Positions 44,646 to 53,719 of a stretch of 64,000 bases of DNA are shown here, one piece after another. How positions within the stretch are numbered: position 1 is the stretch's first letter; the number at the start of each line of letters is the position of its first letter. A program made the position numbers and the translations under genes. The stretch is from NCBI RefSeq assembly GCF_049331405.1, contig NZ_CP186274.1, positions 6,448,001 to 6,512,000 of the forward strand, read 5' to 3'. Source of the DNA: PoT sp049331405. Its GTDB lineage: Bacteria > Planctomycetota > Planctomycetia > Isosphaerales > Isosphaeraceae. The notes under the pieces are model-generated. The model had not been told where the DNA came from. It saw only the letters and a program-made list of their open reading frames with translations, and did no database searches.

Positions 44646-44703
44646 AAGTGCGGCGACGCACTTGTGAATTCGAGGGAGATCCTCATCGCGGGGTCTCCCT
44701 CGA
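44646..44703 (+). terminator. Two hairpins after the GT-C-like gene
   Basis: aagtgcg (44646-44652) with cgcactt (44657-44663) around a GCGA tetraloop of the stable GNRA class, then tcgagggaga (44670-44679) with tctccctcga (44694-44703). No T-run follows, so these may stabilise or process the mRNA rather than terminate it. Confidence 0.4.
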
Positions 44704-44823
44704 GCGATCGAAGCCCGGCCGGTCTTCCCCAAGGATGGGGTCTGCGACACCGGCGGGGCTGCGAGACGATGCCCGGGGCCAGGCCCCGGATGCGTCGACT
44801 CGCAACAAGGAGGTAGATCGCCG

Positions 44824-46095
44824 ATGCGCATTGCCTGGTTCTCGCATCGCTATTATCCCTGCATCGGGGGCTCCGAGAACTATGGCCGGGCCATGGTTCG
44901 TCGGTTCGTGGAGACGGGGCATGAGGCCGACGTCTTCACCACGAATGCGCACGACCTCTGGTACTTCACCGACCCGACGCGCAAGCAGGTCGACGCCCCC
45001 CGCGTCTCCAGGGTCGATGGTGCCCGCGTCGAGCGGCTCCCCGTGCGCCACTTCCCGCTCCAGCGCTATTTCGGCAAGCTCGCGAGCTACGCCCCGCACT
45101 GGCCGACGCGATGCCGCACGGCCTCTTATATGCCGATATTGCCGAGCCTGAATGAGATCAGGGGGGAGTATGACGCCGTCTTCGCCGTCGCCTTCCCCTA
45201 CACGGTCTTCTCTTACGCCGCGCTCAGGCTGGCGAGATCCTCCGGGGCCCCCCTGATCCTGACCCCCTTCCTCCACCTGTCGACCCCCGGCGACCCCGTG
45301 AATCGGGGCTACACCAAGTCGCACCAGAGGCGACTTCTGCGCGAGGCGGACCTCGTGGTCGTCCCGACCGAGCGTGAGGCGAGCGTCATCAACGGCTGGA
45401 AAGTGCCGAGGGACCGGATCCTCACCATGGGCATGGCCGTCGAGCACGAGGCCGTGACCGGCGGCGATCGCGAAGGGTTCCGCAACCGGCTCTCGATCCC
45501 GGCCGACGCCAGGGTCGTCGGCCACCTGGCCACGCTCGACCCCAACAAGGGGAGCATCGACCTCGTCCACGCGGTCGCGCGTTTGAACGAGACCCGCGCG
45601 GATCAGCCGATCCGGCTCGTCATGGCCGGGGCCAGCTCGCCGCACTTCGAGCAGTTCCTGGCCGAGTACCCCGGCGGCATCCCGAGCTGGCTGATCGTGA
45701 CGGGCACGCTGAGTACCGAAGACCGAGCAAATCTTTTCGCGGCGATGGACGTCTTCTCGATGCCCTCTCGCACAGACTCCTACGGGATCGTCTTCCTCGA
45801 GGCCTGGGCCAACGGCCTGCCCGTGGTCGCCGCCGACGCGGGGGGCGTCCCCGAGGTCGTCAAGCATGAGCAGAATGGCCTGCTCGTCCCGTTCGGAGCC
45901 GTCGACGAGCTGTCTCAAGCCCTGGCTCGCTACGTCGACGACCCCGAGCACGCGAGGACCGTGGGTGAAGCCGGCAGGGAGGGGATCGCCCGGGGATTCA
46001 CCTGGGATGATCGCTTCCGCACCCTCTACGCCCAGACGCAACTGGCCATCAGCCGTCGTCGGAGGCGGGCGCCGGGGATGAAGGACGTCGCATAG
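44824..46095 (+). CDS. Family 4 glycosyltransferase
   Basis: A 423-residue GT-B retaining enzyme. The N-terminal domain starts RIAWFSHRYYPCIGGSENYGRAM, with the Gly-Gly loop for acceptor binding; the C-terminal domain has VVGHLATLDPNKGSIDLVHA and the donor-binding SRTDSYGIVFLEAWANGLPVVAADAGGVPEVV, whose Glu is the EX7E-type residue. The ATG at 44824 is well supported by AAGGAGG ten bases upstream. It converges on the FkbM gene, 43 bases apart. Confidence 0.92.
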   Translation: MRIAWFSHRYYPCIGGSENYGRAMVRRFVETGHEADVFTTNAHDLWYFTDPTRKQVDAPRVSRVDGARVERLPVRHFPLQRYFGKLASYAPHWPTRCRTASYMPILPSLNEIRGEYDAVFAVAFPYTVFSYAALRLARSSGAPLILTPFLHLSTPGDPVNRGYTKSHQRRLLREADLVVVPTEREASVINGWKVPRDRILTMGMAVEHEAVTGGDREGFRNRLSIPADARVVGHLATLDPNKGSIDLVHAVARLNETRADQPIRLVMAGASSPHFEQFLAEYPGGIPSWLIVTGTLSTEDRANLFAAMDVFSMPSRTDSYGIVFLEAWANGLPVVAADAGGVPEVVKHEQNGLLVPFGAVDELSQALARYVDDPEHARTVGEAGREGIARGFTWDDRFRTLYAQTQLAISRRRRRAPGMKDVA

Positions 46096-46138
46096 CCCCA
46101 TCCCGGCGCGGGGTGTTCTATCGGCCGCCAGGCGCCGA

Positions 46139-46957
46139 TCAGGCGCTCTGGCGGAATCGGCGGAACTTGAGGATCAGGTTCTTCCAGGGCTTTCCGGAAC
46201 CCTCGATCGGCTTGACCGCGGCCTGTGGCCTCGAGGCGTGGAACCAGCCCGCGATCGTGGGGATGTGCGGGCAAGGGATCGTCTCGACGTCGAAGCCCGA
46301 CTCTCTCAGCTTGGCCGCGATGTCCTCGTGGATGTAGCGGTCGTGCCCTTCTACCTTCGCGTGCTCGGGCATCTTGTGGAAGAAGTGGTCTTCGCCCGGA
46401 CCGTAGTCGTAGTTGTCCGCGAAGTTGTGATATTCGCCCGTGATGCTATCGATCAGGTGAAGGGTCTTCGACGTGAAGAGGATCGGGAACTCCGACCCCT
46501 CGCAGTCGATCTTCATCAGCCTTATCCGCTTCTTGCCGTTCTCGGTGAGCCGGAGCACGACCTCGTCGAAGGAGACCGCCTCGACGGGCTCGCCGCGATT
46601 GGCGTCGATCACGTGCCCCGCCGACTCATTCTCGCCTTCGAATGACGTGAATGAGAGGGTCTTCACGACCCGGTCGGATCGCCAGACCGCCTGATTATAG
46701 AGGGTGACGCGCCCTTGGTAACTGGCGAGGTTCTGACTCGCGCAGTCATAATTTTTCGAGAATGGCTCGAAGCCGTGGACGTGGTTGGCGCCCCGCTCGA
46801 GTGCCGCGAAGCAGAAGCTGCCGATATGTGCACCGATGTCGAGGACGATGTCGTCGGGCCCGAACGCGTCGGGCAGGCGGTATTCGTTGCCGTAGATGAC
46901 CCCGCCGAAGACTTGCTCGTCGGTCGAACCCGGCCGGAAAACGAAGGGATGACTCAT
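46139..46957 (-). CDS. FkbM-family methyltransferase
   Basis: A 272-residue SAM-dependent methyltransferase. The SAM motif is IVLDIGAHIGSFCFAALERGA with GFEPFSKNYD, and the FkbM signature is LMKIDCEGSEFPIL. FkbM enzymes O-methylate sugars or polyketide moieties, and here, inside a glycan locus, sugar methylation is likely. The ATG at 46957 has AAGGAGG four to five bases upstream. An in-frame extension to an ATG at about 47065 would add some 36 residues and cannot be excluded. Confidence 0.88.
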   Translation of the reverse strand: MSHPFVFRPGSTDEQVFGGVIYGNEYRLPDAFGPDDIVLDIGAHIGSFCFAALERGANHVHGFEPFSKNYDCASQNLASYQGRVTLYNQAVWRSDRVVKTLSFTSFEGENESAGHVIDANRGEPVEAVSFDEVVLRLTENGKKRIRLMKIDCEGSEFPILFTSKTLHLIDSITGEYHNFADNYDYGPGEDHFFHKMPEHAKVEGHDRYIHEDIAAKLRESGFDVETIPCPHIPTIAGWFHASRPQAAVKPIEGSGKPWKNLILKFRRFRQSA

Positions 46958-47291
46958 CAGACCTCCTTGTCTGACCAATCTCGACTTGGTTCGGAAGGAT
47001 CGGATTCCCCCGAGTCGGAAAAACGATACAGGTTTCTTCAATCCTCCGGAAGCCCAGTAGGCCATGCTTCCGGCTTTGTTCTTCGGCCGGAAATCCAGGA
47101 ATGACCGGACCATTCGACGATCGGCCTTGGGTTCGACCCGAGTTTGGGGAACGTGTGCGGACGGGATTCGCCGATCCCACCTTGGGGCGTCGAGTCTCGA
47201 GGTTATCTCGAGATCGGTAAGACATTTGCAGCCTCGCGATAGCGCGGCCACGACATTCGTCACGTTGGCGCGTTGGGAGGGACCACGCAAC
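46958..47291. other. Divergent intergenic region of FkbM and AsmA-like genes
   Basis: About 334 bases between two divergent start codons. No clear promoter was recognised. If the longer FkbM start is right, the first 100 bases are coding. Confidence 0.4.
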
Positions 47292-50200
47292 ATGCGATTA
47301 CCATCCAGGTCGAAGCTTGCGAAGCTCGCGGGGATCGGGCTCGCCCTGATCGCCGTGGCGCTGGGCTGCGTCTACTTCTGGGTGATCCCCGCGGTGATCG
47401 TCCAGGAGATCCAATCGAGGCTCGATGGCAAGGTCACGATCCGTGGCTGGTGGCTCAACGGCACGTCGGCCGGCGTGCGCGGGCTGACCCTCCACGAGGG
47501 GGCCGCGCTCGACTCCCCGGTCTGGCTCACGGTCGAGAAAGTCGGCACCGACTTGACCCTCGGCGGCCTGCTCCGCGGCCGGTTCACGCCGGGCAAGGTG
47601 AAGGTGACGGCCCCTCGCGTGACCTTCCGGCTCGATCGCGAGGGGCACTTCCTCAACCTGCCGAAGGTCAAGGGGGATGGCGGCGTCTCGGGCACGCTCC
47701 CGAGCATCGAGACCTCCCAGGCCCGGATCACCTTCCGCCGCGAGGATCGCCCCGTCGACATGGTCGTCTCGGGCGTCGAGGCCACCCTCGCCCCCGACGC
47801 CGACGGCAAGACCCTCAAGCTCGTCGGCGAGGCGCGCGACCCCTACTGGGGGAACTGGAACTCGACCGGCGACATCGAGCTCTCCGCCTCGACGCAGGGC
47901 AAGATCATCTTCACCGGCAAGCGCATCATCACCGACCCGGAGCGGATGACCCGCGTCGTCTTCATCCCTAAGGAAGCCTTCGAGCACGTCGCGCCGCAGG
48001 GCTCGGTCGACCTCTCGGTGGAACTCGATTGGGAGACGAACCCGGTCCCCGTGCTGCATACGAAGACGGTCGTCAAGCTCCTCGAATCGTCCGCGAAGTT
48101 CCCGAGCATGGACCTCGAGACGACGCAGACCCAGGGGACGATCCGCGTCGACGACGGCGTGCTCCGCCTCGAGTCGGCCCGAGGCCAGGCCCTCGGCGGC
48201 CAGGTCGAGGCGAATGGCTCGCTCGACTTCGGCAAGACTCCGCCGCAGGTGGCGCTCGACCTGACCATGATCGGCATCGACGTCGTCAAGACGCCCCCGT
48301 CCTGGCAACTGAAAGAGGCGGAGATCACCGGCAAGCTGACGGGCAAGGTGGCGCTCCGGGCCTCGCTCGACCCGGCGGGCGTCGACCTCTCCGGATCCTC
48401 GGGAGAGGCCGTCGTCGAGGGGGGCACCGTGCAGGGCATCCCGGTGAAGTCCCTCAAGCTCGCCATGCACGCCGAGGGCTCCGACCTCCAGTTCGACGCC
48501 AAGAATCCGGGGACCTCGAGCGATCGCCGGCCCTCGCGCGACGATTCGATCGCGTCGGTGTCGTCCGCAGGCCCGGCTATCACAGGAGCCGTCCAGGTGA
48601 TCCGCACGGCCTTCATCGCCGAGGCCCAGGATCCGCCGCAGCAGGCCCGACCGCAGCCCGAGCCTCCGCAGTCACAGCCCCAGCCTGAGGCCAAGACGGA
48701 TGAACCCGCGCCCAAGGCGTCCAAGCCCAAATTCGGGGGCTTCCACCTGCCGAAGTCGATCTCCACGCAGATCGAGCTCGAGGACGTGGATGTCCAGCAA
48801 CTGATCGTCAAGGCGCAAGCCCTCGTCGGACTCCCCTTGCCGATCCCGATCACGGGCAAGCTCTCCATCAAGGCCGACGCGACAGTCCCCCTGGGGACGA
48901 TCAGGGACGTGAAGACATATGCATTTCATGGAGACTTGACGCTCAAGGGGGCGTCGATCGACAAGGTCGACTTCGGGCTCCTGACCGCCCGGATCGACCT
49001 CACGGAAGGGGTCCTCGAGCTGAAGAAGCTCCGGGGCGTGCTGGTCGACCGCCCCGACGGCGGGCCCGACAACCCCCCGCCGCCGACCCAGGCCGCGGCG
49101 ATCCCGACCGAAGGCCCCCTGCCCTCCGGCGGCTTCCGCTGCGACCTCCGCGCCGAGGTCGCCCCGCTGGGCAAGCTGACGGTCGCCGTCGAGGGGAATG
49201 AGCTGCCAGTCGGCGAGCTGGCCGCCCCCGTCCTGCCGAGGCCCACGCCGGCCTCCGGCAAGCTGACCCTCCAGCTCTCGGCCGACACGAACCTGAGCAC
49301 CGCGACCGACCCGGCCTCGTGGTCGGCATCGGGCAAGGCCGAGAGCGTCAGGCTCACCTATCAGGCGACGTCGCTGGATCGCGTCTCGTTCGACTTCGGG
49401 CTCAAGGATTCGCGCCTGAGCGTCCCGAGGCTCGAGGCCAGGCTCGCCGACAAGCCCTTGAACGGGAAGGCCGAGATCGGGCTGGCGGCTCCTTATGCGT
49501 ACAACGGCAACCTCGACGTCGCCGGCTGGGACCTCGCGAAGCTGAGCGGCCTGCTCCCCGCGCTCTCGGTGCCGACGTCCGTCTCGGGCGTCCTCACCGT
49601 CCACGCCGAGGCCAAGGGGACGATGAATCCGTCGGTGCTCGAGACACTGGGACAGGGGCAAGTCGCCGACTTCCAGGTCGGCGCGATCCCCCTCTCCTCG
49701 GTCCCCTTCCGCTGGAAGACCGAGGACAACGCGATCGTGATCTCCGACGTGAGCGCGAAGCCCTTCGGCGGCCAGATCACCGCCGAGGCCAGGGTGCCGA
49801 TCTCGCTCGACAAGCCGGTCGAGGGCTCGGTGACGATCGCGGGGGTCGACACGGCCAAGCTGACGGAGGCCGCGCCCAGCCTCGACCTGAAGCTCTCGGG
49901 CAAGGCGGACGGCCGCATCGGCTTCGTCCTCCAGCCGCAGGCGAAGAAGCTCGACGCCGACGTCAAACTCAACTCCCCCGACCTGACGGTCCAGGGCCTC
50001 TCCGCCGAGAAGCTGAACGTCGTCGTCAAGGTCCAGGAGAACGTAGTCAAGTATGAGGTCACCGCCGACAGCCTCGGCGGCAAGGTGAAGTTCTTCGGCG
50101 ACTTCCCGCTGAACTTCTCGCAGGACGGGGCCGCGCAGATCGCCCCCACCGGCGAGCTTCGATTCGTCGGCTTCCACCTCCAGCCGATCTGGAAGCTCCT

Positions 50201-51434
50201 GGGGACGGCCGGCGCCTTCGATCCGCTCTCGGGCCGAGGCGCCCTCAACGCCAACATCCGCCAGGTGTTCTCGGGCGCGGACAAGGGGCTCTGGGCCAGG
50301 GGCATCGTCGAGTTCCGCGACCTGGCCTGGGCTCGCAAGCTGGGTCTGGGGCAGCTCCGCGGGATCGTCGACATCTCGCCCTCGAGCGTGCGCGTCGATC
50401 CGATCAGCGGGGCGGTCCTGGGGGGGGCGGCGAGCGGCGTCGCCTGGGGGACGTATAATCCCACCGAGGCCCCTCGCGGCGGGTTTCGCGTGCGGATCGA
50501 TCGGGCCGTGCTCCGCCAGCTCCTCGCCCCCTGGCCCGAACTGGCCCAGAACGCGACGGGGATCGCCACCATCCGGCTCAGCGGCGGGCTCGAGAAGGCT
50601 TTCTCAGCCTCGGGGGACGTCCAGCTCACCGACGCCAGGCTCGCGGGGGTGCCCGTCAGCAACCTGCATATCCCGGCCGAGCTCTCCTATGCTCCCGACG
50701 CCAGCCTGGGGACCGTCCACATCCGACAGGCCTCGGTCCGGCTCGCGGGGGGGCAGATCCGCGGCGAGGCGAATTTCCGGATCGGTCGCGACAGGACGTT
50801 CCAGGGCCAGGTCCAGCTCAACGGCGTCGACCTGCAGACCCTCGCCAGGATCAACTCCGACGCGGCCAAGGCCTCCTCGGGTCGGATCAACGGCCGGATC
50901 ACGCTCTCGGGGCCCGATCCCACCGCCCCCCATCGCTATCGAGGCAAGGTTGACCTCGACCTCGACGACGCGTCGTTGCTGAACATCCCGGTCTTCCGCG
51001 AGATCGACCGCTTCCTGGGCGCGGCGAAGGGGGGGCTGTTCGAGGACGGCGACCTCTCCGGCACCATCGCGAACGGCCAGCTCATCGTCGAGTCGCTCTC
51101 GCTCCAGGGTCGGCTCGTGCAACTGCACGCCACGGGGACCGTGGGCTTCGACCAGCAGTTGAATCTCGAAGTGTTGATCAACACCAACCAGATCATCCCG
51201 GAGACCGGCCAGGCCCTCGTCTCGCTGATCCCCGGCCTGCGCGACACCATCGGCCGTCGCGACCAGGCGAGCCTCCAGGTGGCCAATTACCTCTCGAACC
51301 GCCTGCTCAAGCTCCGCGTCTCGGGGACGGTCAAGAACCCCACGGCGGCGCTCGATTCGTCGGTCCCCGTCGCCAACGCGGCCGTCGGATTCTTCTCCGG
51401 CGTCCTGAAGCTGCCCCTCGGATTCGTCAAGTAA
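47292..51434 (+). CDS. Large AsmA/TamB-like envelope protein
   Basis: A 1380-residue protein. One N-terminal membrane helix (LAGIGLALIAVALGCVYFWVIPAVI) is followed by a very long run of beta strands with recurring patterns such as GG..Q.EA...G.L.F and L.G..SG, ending in an AsmA-like C-terminal region (FLGAAKGGLFEDGDLSG..ANGQLIVESLSLQGRLVQLHATGTVGFDQQLNLEVL). Between about residues 440 and 490 there is a proline/glutamine-rich linker (ARPQPEPPQSQPQPEAK). AsmA/TamB/YhdP-type proteins form hydrophobic grooves that carry phospholipids between membranes; that role here is inference. The ATG at 47292 has GGGAGGGA ten bases upstream. It is probably monocistronic. Confidence 0.8.
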   Translation: MRLPSRSKLAKLAGIGLALIAVALGCVYFWVIPAVIVQEIQSRLDGKVTIRGWWLNGTSAGVRGLTLHEGAALDSPVWLTVEKVGTDLTLGGLLRGRFTPGKVKVTAPRVTFRLDREGHFLNLPKVKGDGGVSGTLPSIETSQARITFRREDRPVDMVVSGVEATLAPDADGKTLKLVGEARDPYWGNWNSTGDIELSASTQGKIIFTGKRIITDPERMTRVVFIPKEAFEHVAPQGSVDLSVELDWETNPVPVLHTKTVVKLLESSAKFPSMDLETTQTQGTIRVDDGVLRLESARGQALGGQVEANGSLDFGKTPPQVALDLTMIGIDVVKTPPSWQLKEAEITGKLTGKVALRASLDPAGVDLSGSSGEAVVEGGTVQGIPVKSLKLAMHAEGSDLQFDAKNPGTSSDRRPSRDDSIASVSSAGPAITGAVQVIRTAFIAEAQDPPQQARPQPEPPQSQPQPEAKTDEPAPKASKPKFGGFHLPKSISTQIELEDVDVQQLIVKAQALVGLPLPIPITGKLSIKADATVPLGTIRDVKTYAFHGDLTLKGASIDKVDFGLLTARIDLTEGVLELKKLRGVLVDRPDGGPDNPPPPTQAAAIPTEGPLPSGGFRCDLRAEVAPLGKLTVAVEGNELPVGELAAPVLPRPTPASGKLTLQLSADTNLSTATDPASWSASGKAESVRLTYQATSLDRVSFDFGLKDSRLSVPRLEARLADKPLNGKAEIGLAAPYAYNGNLDVAGWDLAKLSGLLPALSVPTSVSGVLTVHAEAKGTMNPSVLETLGQGQVADFQVGAIPLSSVPFRWKTEDNAIVISDVSAKPFGGQITAEARVPISLDKPVEGSVTIAGVDTAKLTEAAPSLDLKLSGKADGRIGFVLQPQAKKLDADVKLNSPDLTVQGLSAEKLNVVVKVQENVVKYEVTADSLGGKVKFFGDFPLNFSQDGAAQIAPTGELRFVGFHLQPIWKLLGTAGAFDPLSGRGALNANIRQVFSGADKGLWARGIVEFRDLAWARKLGLGQLRGIVDISPSSVRVDPISGAVLGGAASGVAWGTYNPTEAPRGGFRVRIDRAVLRQLLAPWPELAQNATGIATIRLSGGLEKAFSASGDVQLTDARLAGVPVSNLHIPAELSYAPDASLGTVHIRQASVRLAGGQIRGEANFRIGRDRTFQGQVQLNGVDLQTLARINSDAAKASSGRINGRITLSGPDPTAPHRYRGKVDLDLDDASLLNIPVFREIDRFLGAAKGGLFEDGDLSGTIANGQLIVESLSLQGRLVQLHATGTVGFDQQLNLEVLINTNQIIPETGQALVSLIPGLRDTIGRRDQASLQVANYLSNRLLKLRVSGTVKNPTAALDSSVPVANAAVGFFSGVLKLPLGFVK

Positions 51435-51503
51435 GAGGGGGCCTCGCCGGCTCCATTTCAACAACCGGACGATCGCGTCGGCGCGGGACGATATGCGGAT
51501 CGG

Positions 51504-52103
51504 TTAGTGCTTGCCGTGGGCGCCCGCCGCGCGCTGGGCGAGCATCCGAGGCGTGACCACCACGGGGCCAGGCCCTCGATCCTTCAGGCTGAGGGGCACC
51601 TGGACCACGAGCGTCTTGCCGCTCCAGCCGTCGTTGTCCTTGGCGGCGACGTTGATGTAATAACGGCGACCCGCCGCGAACTGCTCGCTCCGGCTCGCCT
51701 GGAGATTGATCGTGAATGAGTAGCTGAAGACGCCCCCGCCCTCGTTCTTCAGGTGGATCGGGCCGCTCGGCTCGTCCTTGTGGTACTCGTCCACGACGTT
51801 GAAGCTCGCCTGCTTGGGCCCCGGCAGGAGCGTGAAGACCGGCTTGTCGTTGACGAGCGCGAACTCGCGGAACGTGCCCGAGACGACCACGGGCACGTAG
51901 CCGCCATTGGGCGGCCAGAGCGTGGATGGCACGGCCGTGGCCACGGCGGGGGAGAAGTAGAGGAGCTGTCGGCTCTCGAGAGGCGCGAGTTGGGGCTCCA
52001 GGCGTCGCCGTCCCCGGCGGGCCTTGTTCCCTTGCGGATCCAGTCCCAACCCTCGAAACAGACGATTCAACATGGCCATGGCCGGGCGGAGAGTCGGGTG
52101 CAT
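51504..52103 (-). CDS. Surface protein with LEPR-XLL-like N-terminal motif
   Basis: A 199-residue protein. The N-terminus has a basic, hydrophobic-poor leader then RRRLEPQLAPLESRQLLYFSP, a variant of the LEPR-XLL motif seen at the start of many planctomycete extracellular proteins (usually LEALEPRRLLS; here LESRQLL). The rest is predicted as beta-rich (FREFALVNDKPVFTLLPG, VFSYSFTINLQ), with a basic end. The ATG at 52103 has GGGAGG six bases upstream. It probably functions at the cell surface, but no domain is recognised. It converges on the AsmA-like gene. Confidence 0.75.
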   Translation of the reverse strand: MHPTLRPAMAMLNRLFRGLGLDPQGNKARRGRRRLEPQLAPLESRQLLYFSPAVATAVPSTLWPPNGGYVPVVVSGTFREFALVNDKPVFTLLPGPKQASFNVVDEYHKDEPSGPIHLKNEGGGVFSYSFTINLQASRSEQFAAGRRYYINVAAKDNDGWSGKTLVVQVPLSLKDRGPGPVVVTPRMLAQRAAGAHGKH

Positions 52104-52588
52104 CCCTGCCTCCCTTCCTGAGGACGTGCGCTGGCTTCCCTTCCCTGGGATGAGCACCGTCCCGTCCGAGCGGGAACCATCGCGGCAGATGACATGTGGC
52201 TCCGCGTTTGACGCGAAGGCCGGCGCCGCGGGATCCGACTTCGATCATGAGGCCGGGCATTATAGCGGCAGACGCCAGGGATAGAACCCCGACTTTGCCG
52301 GTTGTCGCGGTCTTGTCGGTGGTAGGGTCAAGTTGCGGATCGGAAGATCCGATCTCAACAATAGCGGCGAAGGATCGACGCCCTGTCGAGGCCGTGACTT
52401 CGCGGTTGAGATGGATGCCCGAAGTCGGGCGAGGATTGGGAGCGGAGATCGAGCGTGGGAACGGGCTTCAAGGCGAGTCGTGCGGGGTCTGGCGAAGTCA
52501 AATCCTCTTCGCGCCATCGCCGAAATCCTGGGGCGATGCCCACGAGCCTGGAGGCCCATTCCCATCGTCGAATGTCGAGGCGGGTCGA
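52104..52588. other. Intergenic region, no gene recognised
   Basis: About 485 bases between two minus-strand genes. The only feature seen is a short palindromic stem with GGAA tetraloop (cggatc 52336-52341 / gatccg 52346-52351). Both strands lack convincing reading frames. Confidence 0.45.
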
Positions 52589-53428
52589 TCAGCGGCGTTT
52601 CACGTTAGGGTCGGTGTTCTCGACCATTGTCGGGCGTCCTGTGAAGGCGCCCGGCTTGCGAGTCTGGATCACGACGTCTCGGAATCGCGTGCGAGTCTCG
52701 AGGTTGATCGCTTCCTGCTTGCCGGTGACCTGGCAGGCCCAGTTGGGATACATCGCGACGAGGCGTCCCATCAGGGAGACGAACCAGCCGGCCTCGCGGA
52801 CCTGGTCCTCCAGCAGTTTCTCGATCAGGGGGCGAACCGTCCTGGCGACGGCCTTCCACCCCTTGGAATCCACCTTCACGTACGCTTCCACGTCGTGCTG
52901 GACCCAGTGCTCGCCGCTGGCCTCCCGGAAATATCCCGTGTGGACGACCAGGACCACCCGGCCTTGCAGGTGCGCGGCACCCCTGGGGCTGGTGTAGTCG
53001 AGGTTGCACAGGAGCACGTTGAGCTTGGGCGAACGGTAGACGAACTCCCAGGTCGCCGAGGCTCCCGCCCCGTCGCTCCCCTGGTATCGATTGGGCGCGA
53101 TCTGCTGCAGCCGCACGGGGGAGGTGCTGAGGTCCTGCCAGAGCGACAGCGTGATGCCCGGTTCGTTCAGCAGGAAGAGGTAGACTCGAGGGTTGCAGGG
53201 GAACGTCTCGGGAGCACCCTTGCGATGGAAAGTGTGTTCACGAATGACTTCGGAAACACTTTCCCTATTTTCAGGCGCAATCTGGTCGATGGGGACCACC
53301 TGCGCGGGATCGACTGTGCGTGTGGCGCTGTAACCGAGGTGGTTCGGCTCCCAGAAGAGGCCGCAGCATAAGACGGCCAACCCGAGGATCCTCGTTGCCA
53401 GCCTTCGACCGACCACGGGGGAATTCAT
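52589..53428 (-). CDS. Secreted protein of unknown function
   Basis: A 279-residue protein with a signal peptide (LATRILGLAVLCCGLFWEPNHLGYSA). The mature part contains REHTFHRKGAPETFPCNPRVYLFLLNEPGITLSLWQDL and YVKVDSKGWKAVARTVRPLIEKLLEDQVREAGWFVSLMGRLVAMYPNWA. It reads like a compact alpha/beta domain; I do not recognise it. Similar proteins may be planctomycete-specific. The ATG at 53428 has ACGGAG six bases upstream. It is divergent from the HEAT-repeat gene at 53720. Confidence 0.78.
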   Translation of the reverse strand: MNSPVVGRRLATRILGLAVLCCGLFWEPNHLGYSATRTVDPAQVVPIDQIAPENRESVSEVIREHTFHRKGAPETFPCNPRVYLFLLNEPGITLSLWQDLSTSPVRLQQIAPNRYQGSDGAGASATWEFVYRSPKLNVLLCNLDYTSPRGAAHLQGRVVLVVHTGYFREASGEHWVQHDVEAYVKVDSKGWKAVARTVRPLIEKLLEDQVREAGWFVSLMGRLVAMYPNWACQVTGKQEAINLETRTRFRDVVIQTRKPGAFTGRPTMVENTDPNVKRR

Positions 53429-53643
53429 GGCAACTCCGTTGAGGCGAATAGGCGACAAACGGCGAAGCAGATTGCTCGGGGGCTCCGCCCCGCAACCCCT
53501 TCGTTTCTCCTTTCCAAAGATCGGTCGAATCGCTCCGTTTCCTGATCGGTGATCCTCGATTGGGGCAATTATTAGGGTTATTGGGAAGAAGGGTGTTCTG
53601 GGTAGTTTGATCTTTTCGTCCCGGAGAAGCGGATCAAGTGATC

Positions 53644-53671
53644 TTGCCGGGAATCGGAATCGAACTAAGAT
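53644..53671 (+). promoter_or_regulatory. Candidate promoter of the HEAT-repeat gene
   Basis: TTGCCG (53644-53649), 16-base spacer, TAAGAT (53666-53671), about 49 bases before the start codon. The match is moderate. Confidence 0.4.
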
Positions 53672-53719
53672 CTGCCGCCAGTTGGACCAGGAGGTGTCTG
53701 TATTGCACGGAGGCTCCCC

